The position numbers and the translations under genes are program-made. 64,000 bases of DNA from the NCBI RefSeq assembly GCF_018139145.2, contig NC_059471.1, positions 45,252,226 through 45,316,225 on the forward strand, given 5' to 3'. Below are positions 1 to 11,941 of the stretch, in pieces. The stretch comes from Gymnogyps californianus. Taxonomy: Eukaryota > Chordata > Aves > Accipitriformes > Cathartidae. The notes under the pieces were generated by a model. That model was given only the letters and a program-made list of their open reading frames with translations. It ran no database searches and was not told where the DNA came from. Each line of letters opens with the position of its first letter. Position 1 is the stretch's first letter.

Positions 1-668
1 GATTTCCTGAATTTGTGCATGTAAAACATTGATTTGAACGCTGCGTGGTGCAACCTTAGATCAAATGCAATGTGTATAACTCTAAAAATAGAAGAAGAGA
101 AAGAAACATTACTAAATATCTAGCAAGAAAATTGAAATATATATTAAAAAAGGTTTGGGGGGGTTGTGTCCACCAGAAATCAGTTTTTGTTTAGGCAAAA
201 CCTTTTTATCAGGTGATTTCTTTATCAGAACAATTTTTATGACTTCTTACTCTAAATTCTATTATTCAGTCAGTAAGGTTGACAAGTACAAATATTTCCC
301 TTCATTGCCAATTTAGCACTTTTCTCTAGCATTCTGTGTGCCAAATGGAATTGTAGATTTTCCATGTAAAACTACTTTAGATTTTGCAAGTTAAGGGGGA
401 AGGAACAAAAGAAACACAGCTTGTTTTAATAAAAATATTGACTCATGGCTTTACAGAGCAGAACTGAAAGGGAAATTTTCCCTGATCTTTTTTTCTCCTC
501 TTATTTTAAAAATAAGATTTCTCATCAAAATCCAAAGGGTAGCTTTGTTTCAGTCACAGAAAACATGCTTTTCCTTTGTAGAATGTCCCGAGTAATTAAT
601 TCCCATCAGAGCTCTGTTGGCAAGAGGAAGGTGGATGTTCGTTAAAAAAAGAGTACTTAGATCCAGCA
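1..668. other. AT-rich non-coding DNA
   Basis: No gene, RNA or recognisable mobile element seen. Short open frames are of chance length and lack splice-site or codon-pattern support. Confidence 0.6.
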
Positions 669-742
669 GAGCACTTAAGCAAGTGCTTAACTTGTCAGTA
701 CTGCTAATTGCATATTTAAAGTTAAGCATGTGCTTAAGTGCT
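669..742. repeat. Palindromic repeat built on AAGCACTTAAGC-like arms
   Basis: The left arm (669-693) and right arm (718-742) are inverted copies of about 24 nt with few mismatches, around a loop of about 25 nt. Arms rich in CTTAAG and GCACTT steps are seen in old interspersed repeats of birds and reptiles. It is probably a relic of a short non-autonomous DNA element. The family name is not known to me. Confidence 0.55.
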
Positions 743-1022
743 GTGTTGGTTTGGTGCCTACCTCCATAACTTTTGGTCAGGAATGATTACTGCTTGTTGG
801 TAGTGCCCTGACTTAAGAAAATTCGTAACTTTCATACTATTTCTAGAGCCTATTTGCCAAACACCACTATCGTAAAACCCATCAGCACACTCAGCGGAGA
901 AGATGGAGGAGGAACTGGCAGTTAAATTAATTCTTTCAGCTCCACCTGTAGCAGCAAAGAGAGGACTATGGGGTGAGACTTTTCTCCAGATTTAGGCATT
1001 TATGTCTGCCTAGCTGTCTGGG

Positions 1023-1150
1023 TTCTCCTCATGGACAATGGGGAGAAACAGGCACATATAGAGACCAATTCACCTCAGAGTAGTTCAGAGAAGCATCAAA
1101 TGAATCATTATGATTCATGTAAGTGCCTGCTTCTCTCCGTTGACTGTAGA
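1023..1150. repeat. Member 1 of a dispersed palindromic repeat family
   Basis: Left-arm core GGAGAAACAGGCAC (from about 1040) pairs with right-arm core GTGCCTGCTTCTC (about 1123-1135). Inner segments containing ATTCA and TGAAT also pair. The arrangement matches the elements at 18241, 32303 and 36030: an AGG(C/T)ACCT-like block, then a spacer, then an ATTCAT(C/T)TC block, then the inverse. It looks like an old foldback or MITE-type repeat. Confidence 0.5.
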
Positions 1151-1991
1151 GCAAGATGAGAAGATTGAAAGTGAGCATCTCGGCTGTAAACAGAATGTAA
1201 GGGCAGCTGAGATGAATCCCTCACCCCTCCACTCAGTGCCTGAACCACTATTGCGGGTCTTCACATAAGCAATATATTAAAGAAGAAAAACTCACAAGGT
1301 TAAATTCACATTTTACAGAATATTTTAAAAAACTATTGGGCATGGTTCTAAAAACTCATTGCATTTCCATTCCTGTTCTCCCTGGCAGTGGTGAATAGTT
1401 TTAATTCGCATAAAATTCGTGTTAGCAATAATCTGCAGGCTATCATACTTATTCTCAGAGTGCTTCTAAATACTTCTCTGCAAAAAGTAAGAGCTGTGGT
1501 CCCATCTGGTACACATTAAGAATCCATGGTTAGCTTCCCCATGGCAAATCCTCAGAACAACAATCACAATTTCCCCAACCATAGCTATGCACCTGAGGGT
1601 TGTTTGGTCAGCACTTCCAACATATAATAGCTGCGTGAGCTCAGCAAGAGGCTGCTCTGGCTTCCCTGATCCTCTGTCAAGGACTTGGAAAAAATTGAAA
1701 AAGGGCAGAAATCAGTGAGGAGATGAAGCATTTGTAATTCTTAAGGTTGTTTTCCTACCTCACCAACAGGTACACATTTGCTTTGTCACGTTTTCAGTGG
1801 AAAATAATGCAGCTCCCCCTCCCCCCCCTTCCCCGATTTGTTACTGATTTACCAGCTTAAACCTATGTGTTGCATTGTAAACTACTTGCACATTTAGTAA
1901 AACTTGCATAAACATAATGAATAAACTTTGGGAAAAGAACAACACCTCTTACATACATTTGAAAATGCTTATTTTCTCTGGGTTTTTTTAG
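1151..1991. other. AT-rich non-coding DNA
   Basis: Nothing gene-like seen. The only notable features are short poly-C and poly-T runs, for example near 1815-1835. Confidence 0.5.
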
Positions 1992-2147
1992 GCTTGTGAG
2001 AGATTACAGAAGGACATTGAGCTTAAAGTTACCAAAGCGCTTACAACTGATATTAAATACAAGGCAGAGTGTCATTATGAAAATGAAAGTCAGCTACGAA
2101 AGAGTTTTCTGGAGACTGCAAAGGAATCTAGTGCTGAGATTCATTGA
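1992..2147 (+). CDS. Possible terminal coding exon of an unidentified gene
   Basis: A polypyrimidine tract and AG (1990-1991) precede an open frame of 51 codons ending in TGA (2145-2147). Its product is rich in Lys and Glu, begins ACERLQKDIELKV and ends TAKESSAEIH, like a coiled-coil segment. No donor GT follows at a sensible place, so it would be a last exon. A second frame is also open for about 57 codons, which weakens the call. AATAAA-like motifs lie about 0.5 kb downstream. I do not recognise the protein. A pseudo-exon is the main alternative. Confidence 0.3.
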   Translation, partial: ACERLQKDIELKVTKALTTDIKYKAECHYENESQLRKSFLETAKESSAEIH

Positions 2148-2329
2148 GCAATGGGACATGTAGACCATAATGGGGGAAGCATAGTGTGGCAATATGCATA
2201 TGACCAAGGTTTCCATGTTACCTACCAACAGGTAGCAATCTACACAAAAGTGCCTTGAACCTTGCTGTTTTGCAGTGTTATTTAGAGAATTTAATTGTAT
2301 TTCTCCTCCTTATTCTAGTTATAATCACC

Positions 2330-2585
2330 AAGAAGGCTGGAAAGCACCTTGAGAGCTCACCTTGAGTCTCTGCGAGCTATTTTATTGCCCCAAGACAGGA
2401 TCAGTTGTATGTGCAATAAGCAGTATGTTCTTAAAATCTTCCACTGCTGGAGGTTACATGTCCTCTCCAAACAAATTACTGAAATGCCTACTGGTAGGTA
2501 TTACAATGTCTCACCTAGATCTGCCTTACTGCAACTTACGTCTTATTACTTCTTTTCCATGTCCCATTGAATGGACATTAGGGAT
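2330..2585 (-). mobile_element. Ancient CR1-type LINE 3' fragment
   Basis: Read on the minus strand, this is the 3'-terminal region typical of old amniote CR1 elements. On the plus strand the order is a CCCCAAGACAGGATCAGTTG block, then a TTCTTAAAATCTTCCACTGC block, then a TGCCTTACTGCAACTTACG block, then a TTATTACTTCTT block, as in degenerate CR1 3' ends. It is heavily diverged, with no coding capacity left. The open frames over it are shadows. Confidence 0.7.
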
Positions 2586-4644
2586 GTCAAAGACTCAGTC
2601 CCATGGATGGGAAACCTCTCCTCTAATTTTGAGTGCCTATATCTGAGCTCATTATCCTAGTAACGTGCTTCAATGGAAATAAATAAGCACTTTTAGAACT
2701 CAGTTAATCTCATCTATTTCATCTCTCTTTCAGTGCCCTTGAAGTACTGTCTCTTCACTGGGTTTGTAAAGGGAGTTCAGATGTAGGTATCTACATTGCA
2801 GATATCTCTTTGGTCAAATGAACCCTACCCTGTTCATAGTGGGATGATGGGAACACTTAATTTTCATTCATTATCCTGGCAGACCCTATACGTTGCACAA
2901 TGTAGGGATCTCTGACTATGAGATGGCACCTGTATCAATATGACTTCAATATGAAGAACTTGCTCTTTTATCCCATTCTTTAGTATGTCAAATTGCCACC
3001 AGTGGAACTAAAACGGCATCTGGCTTTAGGGAATCCTTCAGTTCTTGCCTGACTATAGTATTATGAGATCCTGCATTTTTTTCACCCCATCTAAAGGAAC
3101 AGTAGTAGTGTAAGAGAGCCAGTGTAAGTTTCCAGATGTGTATTTTTTGAATGCTGGGATATTTCTGTTTGTTTGGATTCCTGCAGAGATGGAATGTATA
3201 GCTGCAGTCATCATGACTCTCAATAGCAAGATTATCTCCTCTTAATTGAAGAACAGAAGACAAATTAAAACAAAACAAATGATTTGCTGAATTTATGCCA
3301 TGTTTCAGAAAAGTGGTCAAAGTCAATAATTGTTACTAGGATGCAAGCTGATTAAAGTCCAGAGAATTATTCTTGATTTTTTAAGCTTCTCATTACAAGT
3401 GGCTATTGCACTATACACAGCTCATTGCTATCAGTGCAATTGCAGTAGTTGCAGTTACAACGATAGTTTAAAAAAAAAATAATGTAAGTAGAACCACTGT
3501 TGTTGCCCTGTAGACAAAAAGGCTAGAGAGTCTGATCGTTGGGATGGTCCATGAAATGGCTACAGGCCTGTGCTGGTGTAATCAAGATCAGCATGCAGTT
3601 TTCATAGTTTTCAATTAGGGTAACGACATCCTCAGAGCAGAGCTTGATGGTATTTAGCAAGTAAGGCTCTGTGACAGATTCTGATTACATTATGACAATG
3701 AAATCTCTGCAGATAACGGAAATGCTACTGAGTCACAGTTTTCCCGAATGAGGCAATTGGACAGGCCTGCCACCATTTATTGCTGCTGCACAATGGTCTA
3801 AGCTCAAAACACAATATATACTCAAGTACAGGAATATTCTAGTACTTATTTTTTATTTTCATTTTGTCACATTAAAGTAGGCCCAGCTCTGTGATTGCTT
3901 TGAAATGAAGTCAAGGAACCTAGCTAAGGTGCAACAGGAGAACATTTTCCTTCAAAGAAAATTGTGATGTTTTCAGTTGCAGCCCACAAAGTATCTACCT
4001 TCATCCACAGCAAAAGGCGTATCAGATCTTTCAATATCTTGTATTCTTGTGTTCAGAGAGCTTCTCAGTGAAGTAATAACCTCTCGTCTTTATGAAGAAG
4101 GTTTTGAGCCCTTCTGGTTCCAGAGCTCTCTTCCTCTCTGTAAATCAGTTCATTTCTATCTATTTGCCATGCTCCTGGTCTGACTGAAACATGTAACTAA
4201 GTCTGCTATGCCCTTCCTTCATTTGCCTTTACAAACAGAAACTTTCAAGCTTGTTATTAACCATTTACTGGAACAGTCTCAAGCAAGTTTATTTTAATAT
4301 TATCTCAAATTCTGTTAGAAGGAAGTTTCTGCTTTGAATGATGAGGGCCAAAGATTATGGTCATGCCAGCACAGATGCACAAAATCATCAGGGTGAGGGA
4401 ATTCCCCATGACTGTGCAGCAATTTTTTAAACTGTGTCCAATAGTAAGTACCACGATTACGTACAAGCCACCTTTACCTGCAAAGCCATTTGCTTTGCCA
4501 GCTATGTGGTAAGAAAGCAAACCAAGCTGAAATTTTGGCCAAGCTAGTTGGTGTACTGAAGTAGAACAGTGGACATGCACAATGCCATGATGGGCATGGA
4601 GGGTGATAGAGTGTTGTTACGGGTTGTGGGGAGGTGTAAGGTAT

Positions 4645-4711
4645 TAATATGTTAAGAATGTTAGTGTTAAGAAATGTTAAGAAATATTAAGAAATGTTAA
4701 TGTTAAGAAAC
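4645..4711. repeat. Imperfect short tandem repeat (TTAAGAAATG-like)
   Basis: GTTAAGAAT, GTTAAGAAATG and TTAAGAAATA units repeat head to tail about six times with small changes. It is a local replication-slippage array with no coding meaning. Confidence 0.7.
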
Positions 4712-6648
4712 TGTCTTTTAATAGTTTGATGTGCATTACCATTGGATAGCAAAGCTGATCAATCCCACTGTTTATAGCAGTGATAGTTCTCTCTGCATAG
4801 AAAACAGGATCATAGGGAAGTCCTGGATTAAATTCTTTAAAACAGCATAGTATGGGACAGAAGAGCTGGCTGAGGCCTGTGCTGCTTCATTGTTATTTTA
4901 AATGCCATTATTATTTAAAAAAAAAAGAGGGAGGAGAGGAAACAGAAGTATAACCAGACTTCTGCTCTATTGGTTCTTTCCCCATTGGTGAGACACCTGC
5001 CACAATAAGTATATGCAAACCATTAGCCCTATGCAAATATACTGCTATGGGATGGATTAAGTCTTATTAAAACAGGAGCACATAACTGTCATCGTTCTTT
5101 AAGAGTAGTTGTAAGAAATTCCTTATGGACCCATGCATCTTAAACAACTGGGTCTTCTGCTGCCAGCACTGGTACGTACACCACTAAAATTGTTCAGGAA
5201 TGTGAAAGGCATTGACAGAAGAGCTTTGCACAGGAAATACTACAGAAAAACACCAAGAAGGCAAAAAGAAATCATCAGATGTAATGGTAGCTTGACAGAG
5301 AAAATGCAGAGCGAAAAGCAAGAAAGAATAGTTTTCAATTGTGTGTTTGGCTAAAATAGGTTTGGAATTGGGAGTGAAGAAATAATTTCTTGCTTGATTC
5401 TTCTTGTAGTCAAGGAAACAAGACTCTGTATATCCTTTATAGACTTATAGTTTCATCAAAAAAATCTTAATTCTATCATCAATCTCTTTCTTTTATGGAA
5501 ACAAGTTACAAGACCTCAAGTTTTGGCCAGCTGCTCAGACCAAAAGTTCTTACACCATGAAGGTTGTAATGCTGAGCTGCCAGCTTGTGTCCAGCAATCC
5601 AATGACTCACAGCCATGCTGGCTGAAGCAGAAGGTCTGAAGATCCGAAGCTGCAAGGGTTAAGATTTGCCCCACCGTGCCTAAAGGGAGTTGGGCAGGAC
5701 CTGTTAGCAATGAATAAGAGTACATAGGCTTGATCAGCAGTCAGTTGACCTCAAATGCTTCCTCATCAATTGGACACTCCCATGACAGCTCAGGGGTCCC
5801 AACACCTGTGACAAGCATGGGATGGGAATGCATCATCATGCAATTCTCCTTCCAGGAATGGTCACAGCATGATAATACAGTCCCCTGGTTATGTCGACAA
5901 CTCCCAGTACATGGAGAGAGCTAGGAAGAGCTGTTAGCTCTTGATGATCTTGCTCTGGGTGGGATTTCCAAGGTAAAGGCTCCCTGTAATCTCCCTTTTC
6001 TTCCCAGCAGAAGCAGCCATCTACCACTCCTCTGACAGCAATCTTTCATTGTCTGCCTGTACTGCCTCAAACAGAGCTTTTTAGTTAAAAGCCCCTTTTT
6101 GTTAACATGTGTAAATCTAAAAAGAACCAATGTAAGTTTTTTTCATATAAATATGGGGTCTGCACATAACGAAAGAGAGAAGGAGAAGTAGAAGAAAATA
6201 ATAAAGGAAAGAAAGCAGGTCCAAACCTGATGCCAGGGACCTTCACTCTATTCACCACAAAACTTGAGGACAGGTATAATTGTCCTCACTTTACTCATAT
6301 GAGAAAGTACCACCACCAGCCCCCACGCTCTCAGAGATTTCTATCTTCAGTCAGTCATCCTTGCTGTAATTTTCTTTAAACTGTAATTGGATCATCTTCC
6401 AGATTCTGGGGGACCCCTTTGTCAGAGGAACTCCTGGGGATATAGCCTCTATTTGATTGTACTGAGAGTTACTAAATGAACAAAAGACTGACTATAGATA
6501 TGATTCTTTCTTTGTAGTAGAAATCCTGTTTTACCAGCAACTATTTTTAAGGAACCTTATAACAAAATATGTGTGCTTGTACACTCAAAGTTCATGTATT
6601 TTTTTTGTGTCAAATATAAGACACTAAATTTATGGATATCATGATCTC

Positions 6649-6663
6649 TGTGTGTGTGTGTGT
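6649..6663. repeat. (TG)n microsatellite
   Basis: An uninterrupted TG dinucleotide run of seven to eight units. Confidence 0.85.
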
Positions 6664-7424
6664 TTCACTGGGAATTTGGACCTTAGCCTGCACACTTGCT
6701 ACTCTTGACCTTAGAGATCCCAAATGTATAGGCATCATTTGAACTAATTTCCCCAAATCAGTTTCATTTTTTCTCTCTCTCTCAGTATACATGTGGCTCT
6801 TAGTCAGGTGCAGAAGCCCCATGTAGCAGGGGGAGCACACCTTTGGTTAGAAAGGACCAGAAATCAGCCAAGGCCAAGATTGGTGAGGGACTCCATAGGG
6901 ATGACATGCTGGTCCTATTAAAGTCTGTGGGACTTTTCCCATTGATGTTAATAAGTCTAGCCTTCCAGTTCTGTCCTTTGGAAGTGTATTGGGTTTGTGT
7001 GGCAAGGTTTTGGTAGCGGGGGGGTGGCTACAGGGGTGGCTTCTGTGAGAAGCTGCTAGAAGCTTCCCCTATGTCCGACAGAGCCAATGCCAGTGGGTTC
7101 CAAGACGGACCCACCGCTAGCCAAGGCCGAGCCCATCAGCGATGGTGGCAGTGCCTCTGGGATAACATATTTAAGAAAGGGAAAAGAAGTTACAGGGGAG
7201 TTGCAGTTGCAGCCAGAGAGAGAGGAGTGAGAAGATGTGAGGAACAACTCCGCAGACACCAAGGTCAGTGAAGGAGGGGGAGGAGGTGCTCCAGGCGCCG
7301 GAGCAGAGAGAGATTCCCCTGCAGCCCGTGGTGAAGACCATGGTGAGACAGCAGGCTGTCCCCCTGCAGCCCATGGAGGTCCATGGTGGAGCAGATATCC
7401 ACCTGCAGCCTGTGGAGGACCCCA

Positions 7425-7740
7425 CGACGGAGCAGGTGGATGCCTAAAGGACACTGTGACCCTGTGGGAAGCCTGTGCTGGAGCAGGCTCCTGGCAGGAC
7501 CTGCAGACCCATGGCCCCGTGGAGAGAGGAGCCCACGCTGGAGCAGGTTTTCTGGCAGGATTTGTGACCCTGTGGGCGACCCACTCTGGAGCAGTCTGTT
7601 CCTGAAGGACTGCACCCCGTGGATGGGACCCATGCTGGAGCAGTTCGTGAAGAACTGTAGCCCGTGGGAAGGACTCACATAGGAGAAGTTTGTGAAGGAC
7701 TGTCTCCCATGGGAGGGACCCCACGCTGAAGCAGGGGAAG
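7425..7740 (+). repeat. Minisatellite inside the LTR, about 45-50 bp period
   Basis: A GACCCA(C/T)GCTGGAGCAG-like core recurs at about 7531, 7578, 7627, 7672 (degenerate) and 7717, each followed by a variable GTGAAGGACTGT-type segment. Spacing is 45-49 bp. Such arrays within the U3-like half are consistent with repeat expansion inside this LTR family. Confidence 0.75.
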
Positions 7741-7956
7741 AGTGTGAGGAGTCCTCCCCCAGAGGAGGAAGGAGCGGCAGAAACAACATGTGATGAACTG
7801 ACCCAAACCCCCATTCCCCGTCCCCCTGCGCTGCTCGGGGGCGAGGAGGTAGAGAAAATCAGGAGTAAAGTTAAGCCCAGGAAGAAGGGAGGGGTGGGGG
7901 GAAGGTGTTTTAAGATTTGGTTTTATTTCTCATTATCCTGCTCTGATTTGACTAGT

Positions 7957-7962
7957 AATAAA
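7957..7962 (+). promoter_or_regulatory. Polyadenylation signal of the solo LTR
   Basis: AATAAA within the element, about 190 bp before its 3' end and followed by a T-rich stretch. It is inferred to be the viral polyadenylation signal. Use in the host is unknown. Confidence 0.5.
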
Positions 7963-8153
7963 TTAAACTAATTTTTCCCCAAGTCGAGTCTGTTTTGCCC
8001 GTGAAGGTAATTGGTGAGTGATCTCCCTGTCCTTATCTCAACCCATGAGCCTTTCGTTTTATTTTCTCTCCCCTGTCCAGTTGAGGAGGGGGAGTGATAG
8101 AGCGGCTTTGGTGGGCACCTGGCATCCAGCCAGGGTCAACCCGCCACAGGAAG

Positions 8154-11100
8154 ATGATTTGAACAGTTCTGCTTTAGGCATTAAGGTGAGTCGGTAAGCA
8201 CTAAAATTGAAAAACAGATGTGGTTTCAAATAGCAGCGAAATAACATCTAAATATTCTGGAAAGTGTTTTATTAGTATGTAATTAATCACAGGTTGTGCT
8301 CCATAGGTGAGCTTTTGCTCTCAAAACAATAAATCCACAAACTAAGTGCAAACTTGACTTCTGCTTGCCAGCTTTAAGAACTGATAATCATATATATTTT
8401 CCTGCTCCCTAATCCCCCCTTGCAGTTTTTATTCTAAAAGTGACTACCACAAAAACTGCTACAGCAGATTTTATGAAGAAAAGTACAAAGCTTGTATGAC
8501 AGAAAACTGCAGAGTTGATTAAGAAAATACAATCCTAGCAATTACAGGTCCTACAATCTCCTTCTAAATTAGCCTAGATGAATTGACTAGTGTGGAAATG
8601 AAAATATATTTCTTGTCACTGCTACACGCTCAGATCCACATGCTGAGTATCACCCTCTTTTCCTTGTTTGTCTTGGCGTACTAAAAGAAAATATCACTTG
8701 AATATTTAAGATAGATATGCTATATCTTCACACTGACACTGAATTCTTGGAACAGCAAGAATAAACTTTGGAGGTGACTCAGAATGGGAACAGTCTCATT
8801 TGTCAGATACAGATAATAACTGTTTCTCATTTACAAGCAGAACAAATGACCTATCGTGTGAAAAACAACTGCAGTTCATTTGTTGTCATTCACTCTTTCT
8901 GCCCAAGTGTGAAATGTTTTTATCATATACAGATACAGTCCTGCTTTCTGCTCTAAGTGTCTCATTTTCATTGCAAAACATTTTGTTTACATTGGTAGCT
9001 CGTAGAATAGCTGATTATGAACAAGCTCAAAACTCAGAGCTGGTGTTGGTTGCTTTTGGTAACCCATCGTTTCCCTCTAGAAAGGTTATTTTCTGAGTAT
9101 TCAAAGTTACGTAGGAAGCCTAAGGAGCAGGTGATTCTATAAACACTTGCTCGTGTCATCACCTAAGAAAGGAACATGGAGAGCTGCTTGGGAATGTGAA
9201 CCCTTTAGTAGAAAAGCTTTGCACAAAAAGGCGCTGATAAGATAGCAAAGATGTAGACATCTAAGTACTGGTAGATGTCTACATACTCTCCTTAAGAAAG
9301 CGAGAGAGAATGGTTTTGGAATTAAGTGTCAGCTGAAATGGGCTTGGAAATGCGTGCAAACAAATTACCTCCTGCTGTATGCAGATTGTTTTGGAGGCAC
9401 TATCTTGAGCTTTTAAGATAGTTGTGCATGCCAGATCTGGTTACACTTACCACATTGCCAATATTTTGATTGCATGGTGTTATTGCACAGCACACCTACT
9501 TCGGTCATGTCTGTCTGAGGTAGAAGCCAGAGCAAAGTTGGACATTGAACATGCTGTATTTGCTGCGTCTTCAAATTGTCCCTTTCTGACTGTAAGGAAT
9601 GTGGTAGACTGGGGTAGGGGGAGCTTTTTCCAAAACAAAGGCTCGGTGAACCCAGGCTTTCAAATGAAAGTACATGTCCTGCGTACATTCCCCTTTCCAG
9701 CTGGTAACTGGATGCATTTTAACGACTTCTCCACCATCATCTATCCAGCTCTACAGCACAAATGACATGGTCTTCAATGCCACAAATGATGCCTGAGTTA
9801 TAGGAATGTTTTACAGGTTTCTAAAGAGTCTTTCTTTCAATATCTTGTCCAAGAACAAGCATCTCTTTTTCAGGGATTATTCTGTGTTTAATCCTGAGGG
9901 AGTATCACCTGGGGCAGTTCTTGGCTTCTGTGGAGTCAGCTGGACATCAGCAAGAACTATGAACTGGGCTCAAGGCTGGCAGATACCTTCTTTCTTATTG
10001 CTTTGTAAACTATCACTCACACCAAAAATGTTACAGCAAAAACAACCATGAAAAGAGTATCTACCATCAGTTCTCTCTCTCCCTATTCATCTTGCTAGCA
10101 TTTAAAGATCAAGGGCTTATTCTTTAAATGTAGGTTCCCATTGCTGGCACAATTAGCTGTGTTCGTAACTAATAGGAAGACATTTAGCTAATAGGATGTG
10201 TTGAGAGAATAGTTTTTTCATCAGCCAAATCTTATCCTTTCTCTCCCGTGCTGAGTAAGCCTGCATTAAAAATTAAGGAAGTTTATGTGTTCTGATTCTT
10301 TTTCTTTTTCTCCCTTTAAACTAACCTCTTCAGTACTTTTTCCTGGAAAACGAACTTAATTTCTCAGCAGTCTTCTGGCATTGTCTCCTTTTCTTCCTTT
10401 TGTGGCAGTCTTGGAGTCTATTTAAAAATGGAGGATCTTTAAAAAACTGAACACTTCTGACATTTGTGACAAGATGAATTCACATTTCTGTGGCAATGTT
10501 GACACCAGTCTCTCCAATATCCTGCTTATCTCACTTGCACAATAGCAAGGGTTTTTTTTACTTATATGTTAAGACCTGCTCCTGCCTGTAAATATGTATA
10601 TGCACTGATGCTCACAACACAAATAAGTAGGTGACAGAAACAACAGTATACTCTCAATCTTTGACAGCTTATTTCTTCACCACCACCACCAGTTTCCCAC
10701 AGGGGCAAATCATTTTTGCTGCAGCTCTACTCAAGGGTTAAATTAACGTGTGCTTCCAGATACAGAACTCTCCCTGAGGGGAAAGCATGTACAGAAATGA
10801 AACAACACAAATGTCCATTATTGTGAAATTCTCAAAGGCAGATGTGTACAAAAAAATCTCCTTGTTCTCTACTAACATTAGACAGCCCTGGAATCTCTCC
10901 AAGCACAACACTTAGATGAAGAGAATGTTTTAAAATAGGACTTTAAAACAATTAAATAAGAGGAGATACGTTGGAGAGGTACTATTTGCTTTGCACTCCA
11001 TACCCCTTTGCCTGCTCCTGTTAGAATAATAAATACACATCCCAGATGACAGACTGCTGAAGATATTGTCCAGTAGGGACATCTAGCTTCCTCCCATAGT

Positions 11101-11332
11101 CTGTAAAGCATTGTTTCAGTAACTTTGGAGACGTCTTTTTGACTGTAACATTAATAAGTGGTTGCAGTGGCCTAAGTAATAATGTGTCCTTTGTTGAACA
11201 GTGTTCCTTTTAAACTAGCTGACATAGGGTTTTTTAGTCTGAACCTCAGGTTCAAAGCAATACTTCAGGAAGTGAATCTACAAAAACACCCCAAAATCTT
11301 TCAAGTTTAGTTTGGAATTTAAAAAAAGAAAT
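8154..11332. other. Gene-free AT-rich DNA
   Basis: No recognisable exon, RNA or element. An open frame at 9424-9765 (113 codons) has no recognisable domain and no clear splice context. It is treated as chance. Confidence 0.5.
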
Positions 11333-11601
11333 ATCCTTGTCCTGGTTTCGGCTGGGACAGAGTTAACTTTCTTTTTAGTAGCTGGTACAGTGCTGTGTTT
11401 TGGATTTAGTGTGAGAATGATGTTGATAACACTCTGATGTTTTAGTTGTTGCTAAGTAGCGCTTATCTTAAGCCAAGGACTTTTCAGCTTCCTGTAGTCT
11501 GCCAGCAAGCAGGTGGGCAAGGAGCTGGGAGGGAGCAGAGCCGGGGCAGCTGACCTGAACTAGCCAAAGAGGTATTCCATACCATGGAACGTCATGCCCA
11601 G

Positions 11602-11609
11602 TATATAAA
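11602..11609 (+). promoter_or_regulatory. TATA box of the solo LTR
   Basis: TATATAAA lies just before a GC-rich segment (AGCCGGCCGGGAGGCGCGG) where the viral transcription start would fall. The motif is intact, but activity is unknown. Confidence 0.65.
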
Positions 11610-11803
11610 CAGGGGGGAGCCGGCCGGGAGGCGCGGATCGCGGTTCGGGAACTAACTGAGCATCGGTCAGCGGGTGGTGAGCAATTGCATTGTGCATCAC
11701 TGGTTTTTTTCTTCCCCCCCCCTTCTTTTGTTGCATTCCTTTTCATTACTATTATTATTATATTTCATTATTACTATTGTTAGTATTATATTTTACTTTA
11801 GTT

Positions 11804-11809
11804 ATTAAA
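11804..11809 (+). promoter_or_regulatory. Polyadenylation signal of the solo LTR
   Basis: ATTAAA follows the ATT-rich stretch, about 200 bp after the TATA box and upstream of a T-rich segment. This is the usual position for an LTR polyadenylation signal. Confidence 0.5.
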
Positions 11810-11941
11810 CTGTTCTTATCTCAACCCACGAGTTTTACTTTTTTTTCCTTTGCTTTCCTCCTCCTCACCCCACTGGGAGGGGGAGGGGGAAGCGGCTGCG
11901 TGGTGCTGAGTTGCTGACTGGGGTTAAACCACGACAATCCT

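Larger units (their letters stand above)
2586..6979. other. Gene-free AT-rich DNA
   Basis: No exon with convincing splice sites or recognisable protein is seen. A short imperfect direct repeat with a TTAAGAAATG core lies at 4645-4711 and a TG run at 6649-6663. A stretch around 6255-6325 (TATAATTGTCCTCACTTTACTC, then GAGAAAG) vaguely resembles the 3' part of a MIR SINE, but too weakly to annotate. Confidence 0.5.
6985..8148 (+). mobile_element. Solo LTR of an avian ERVL-like endogenous retrovirus
   Basis: The 1164-bp element starts with TG (6985) and ends with CA (8147-8148). It is flanked by an identical 5-bp target-site duplication GGAAG (6980-6984 and 8149-8153), the size typical of ERVL-type integrases. 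The start, GGGTTTGTGTGGCAAGGTTT (from 6991), and the 3' end with AACCCGCCACA are of a kind I recognise from LTRs in many bird genomes. An AATAAA signal (7957-7962) sits in the 3' third. No gag, pol or env sequence is attached, so this is a solo LTR left by recombination. The open frames inside are repeats, not genes. Confidence 0.88.
11338..11936 (+). mobile_element. Solo LTR of an avian ERVL-type endogenous retrovirus
   Basis: The 599-bp element has TGTCCTGG at its 5' end and a terminal CA at 11935-11936, with a perfect 5-bp target duplication ATCCT (11333-11337 and 11937-11941). TGTCCTGGTTTCGGCTGGGA is the familiar start of an ERVL LTR family abundant in Neoaves. A TATA box (11602-11609), an ATTAAA signal (11804-11809) and an ATT-rich R/U5-like region follow in the expected order. 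No internal retroviral sequence is attached. A short reversed fragment of the same family lies at 45711-45764. Confidence 0.92.

Noticed and set aside
7056..7814. 252-codon minus-strand frame
   Set aside because: Lies wholly inside the solo LTR and follows its internal minisatellite.
6985..11936. A provirus between the two LTRs
   Set aside because: The LTRs belong to different families, each has its own target duplication, and the DNA between them has no gag, pol or env similarity.
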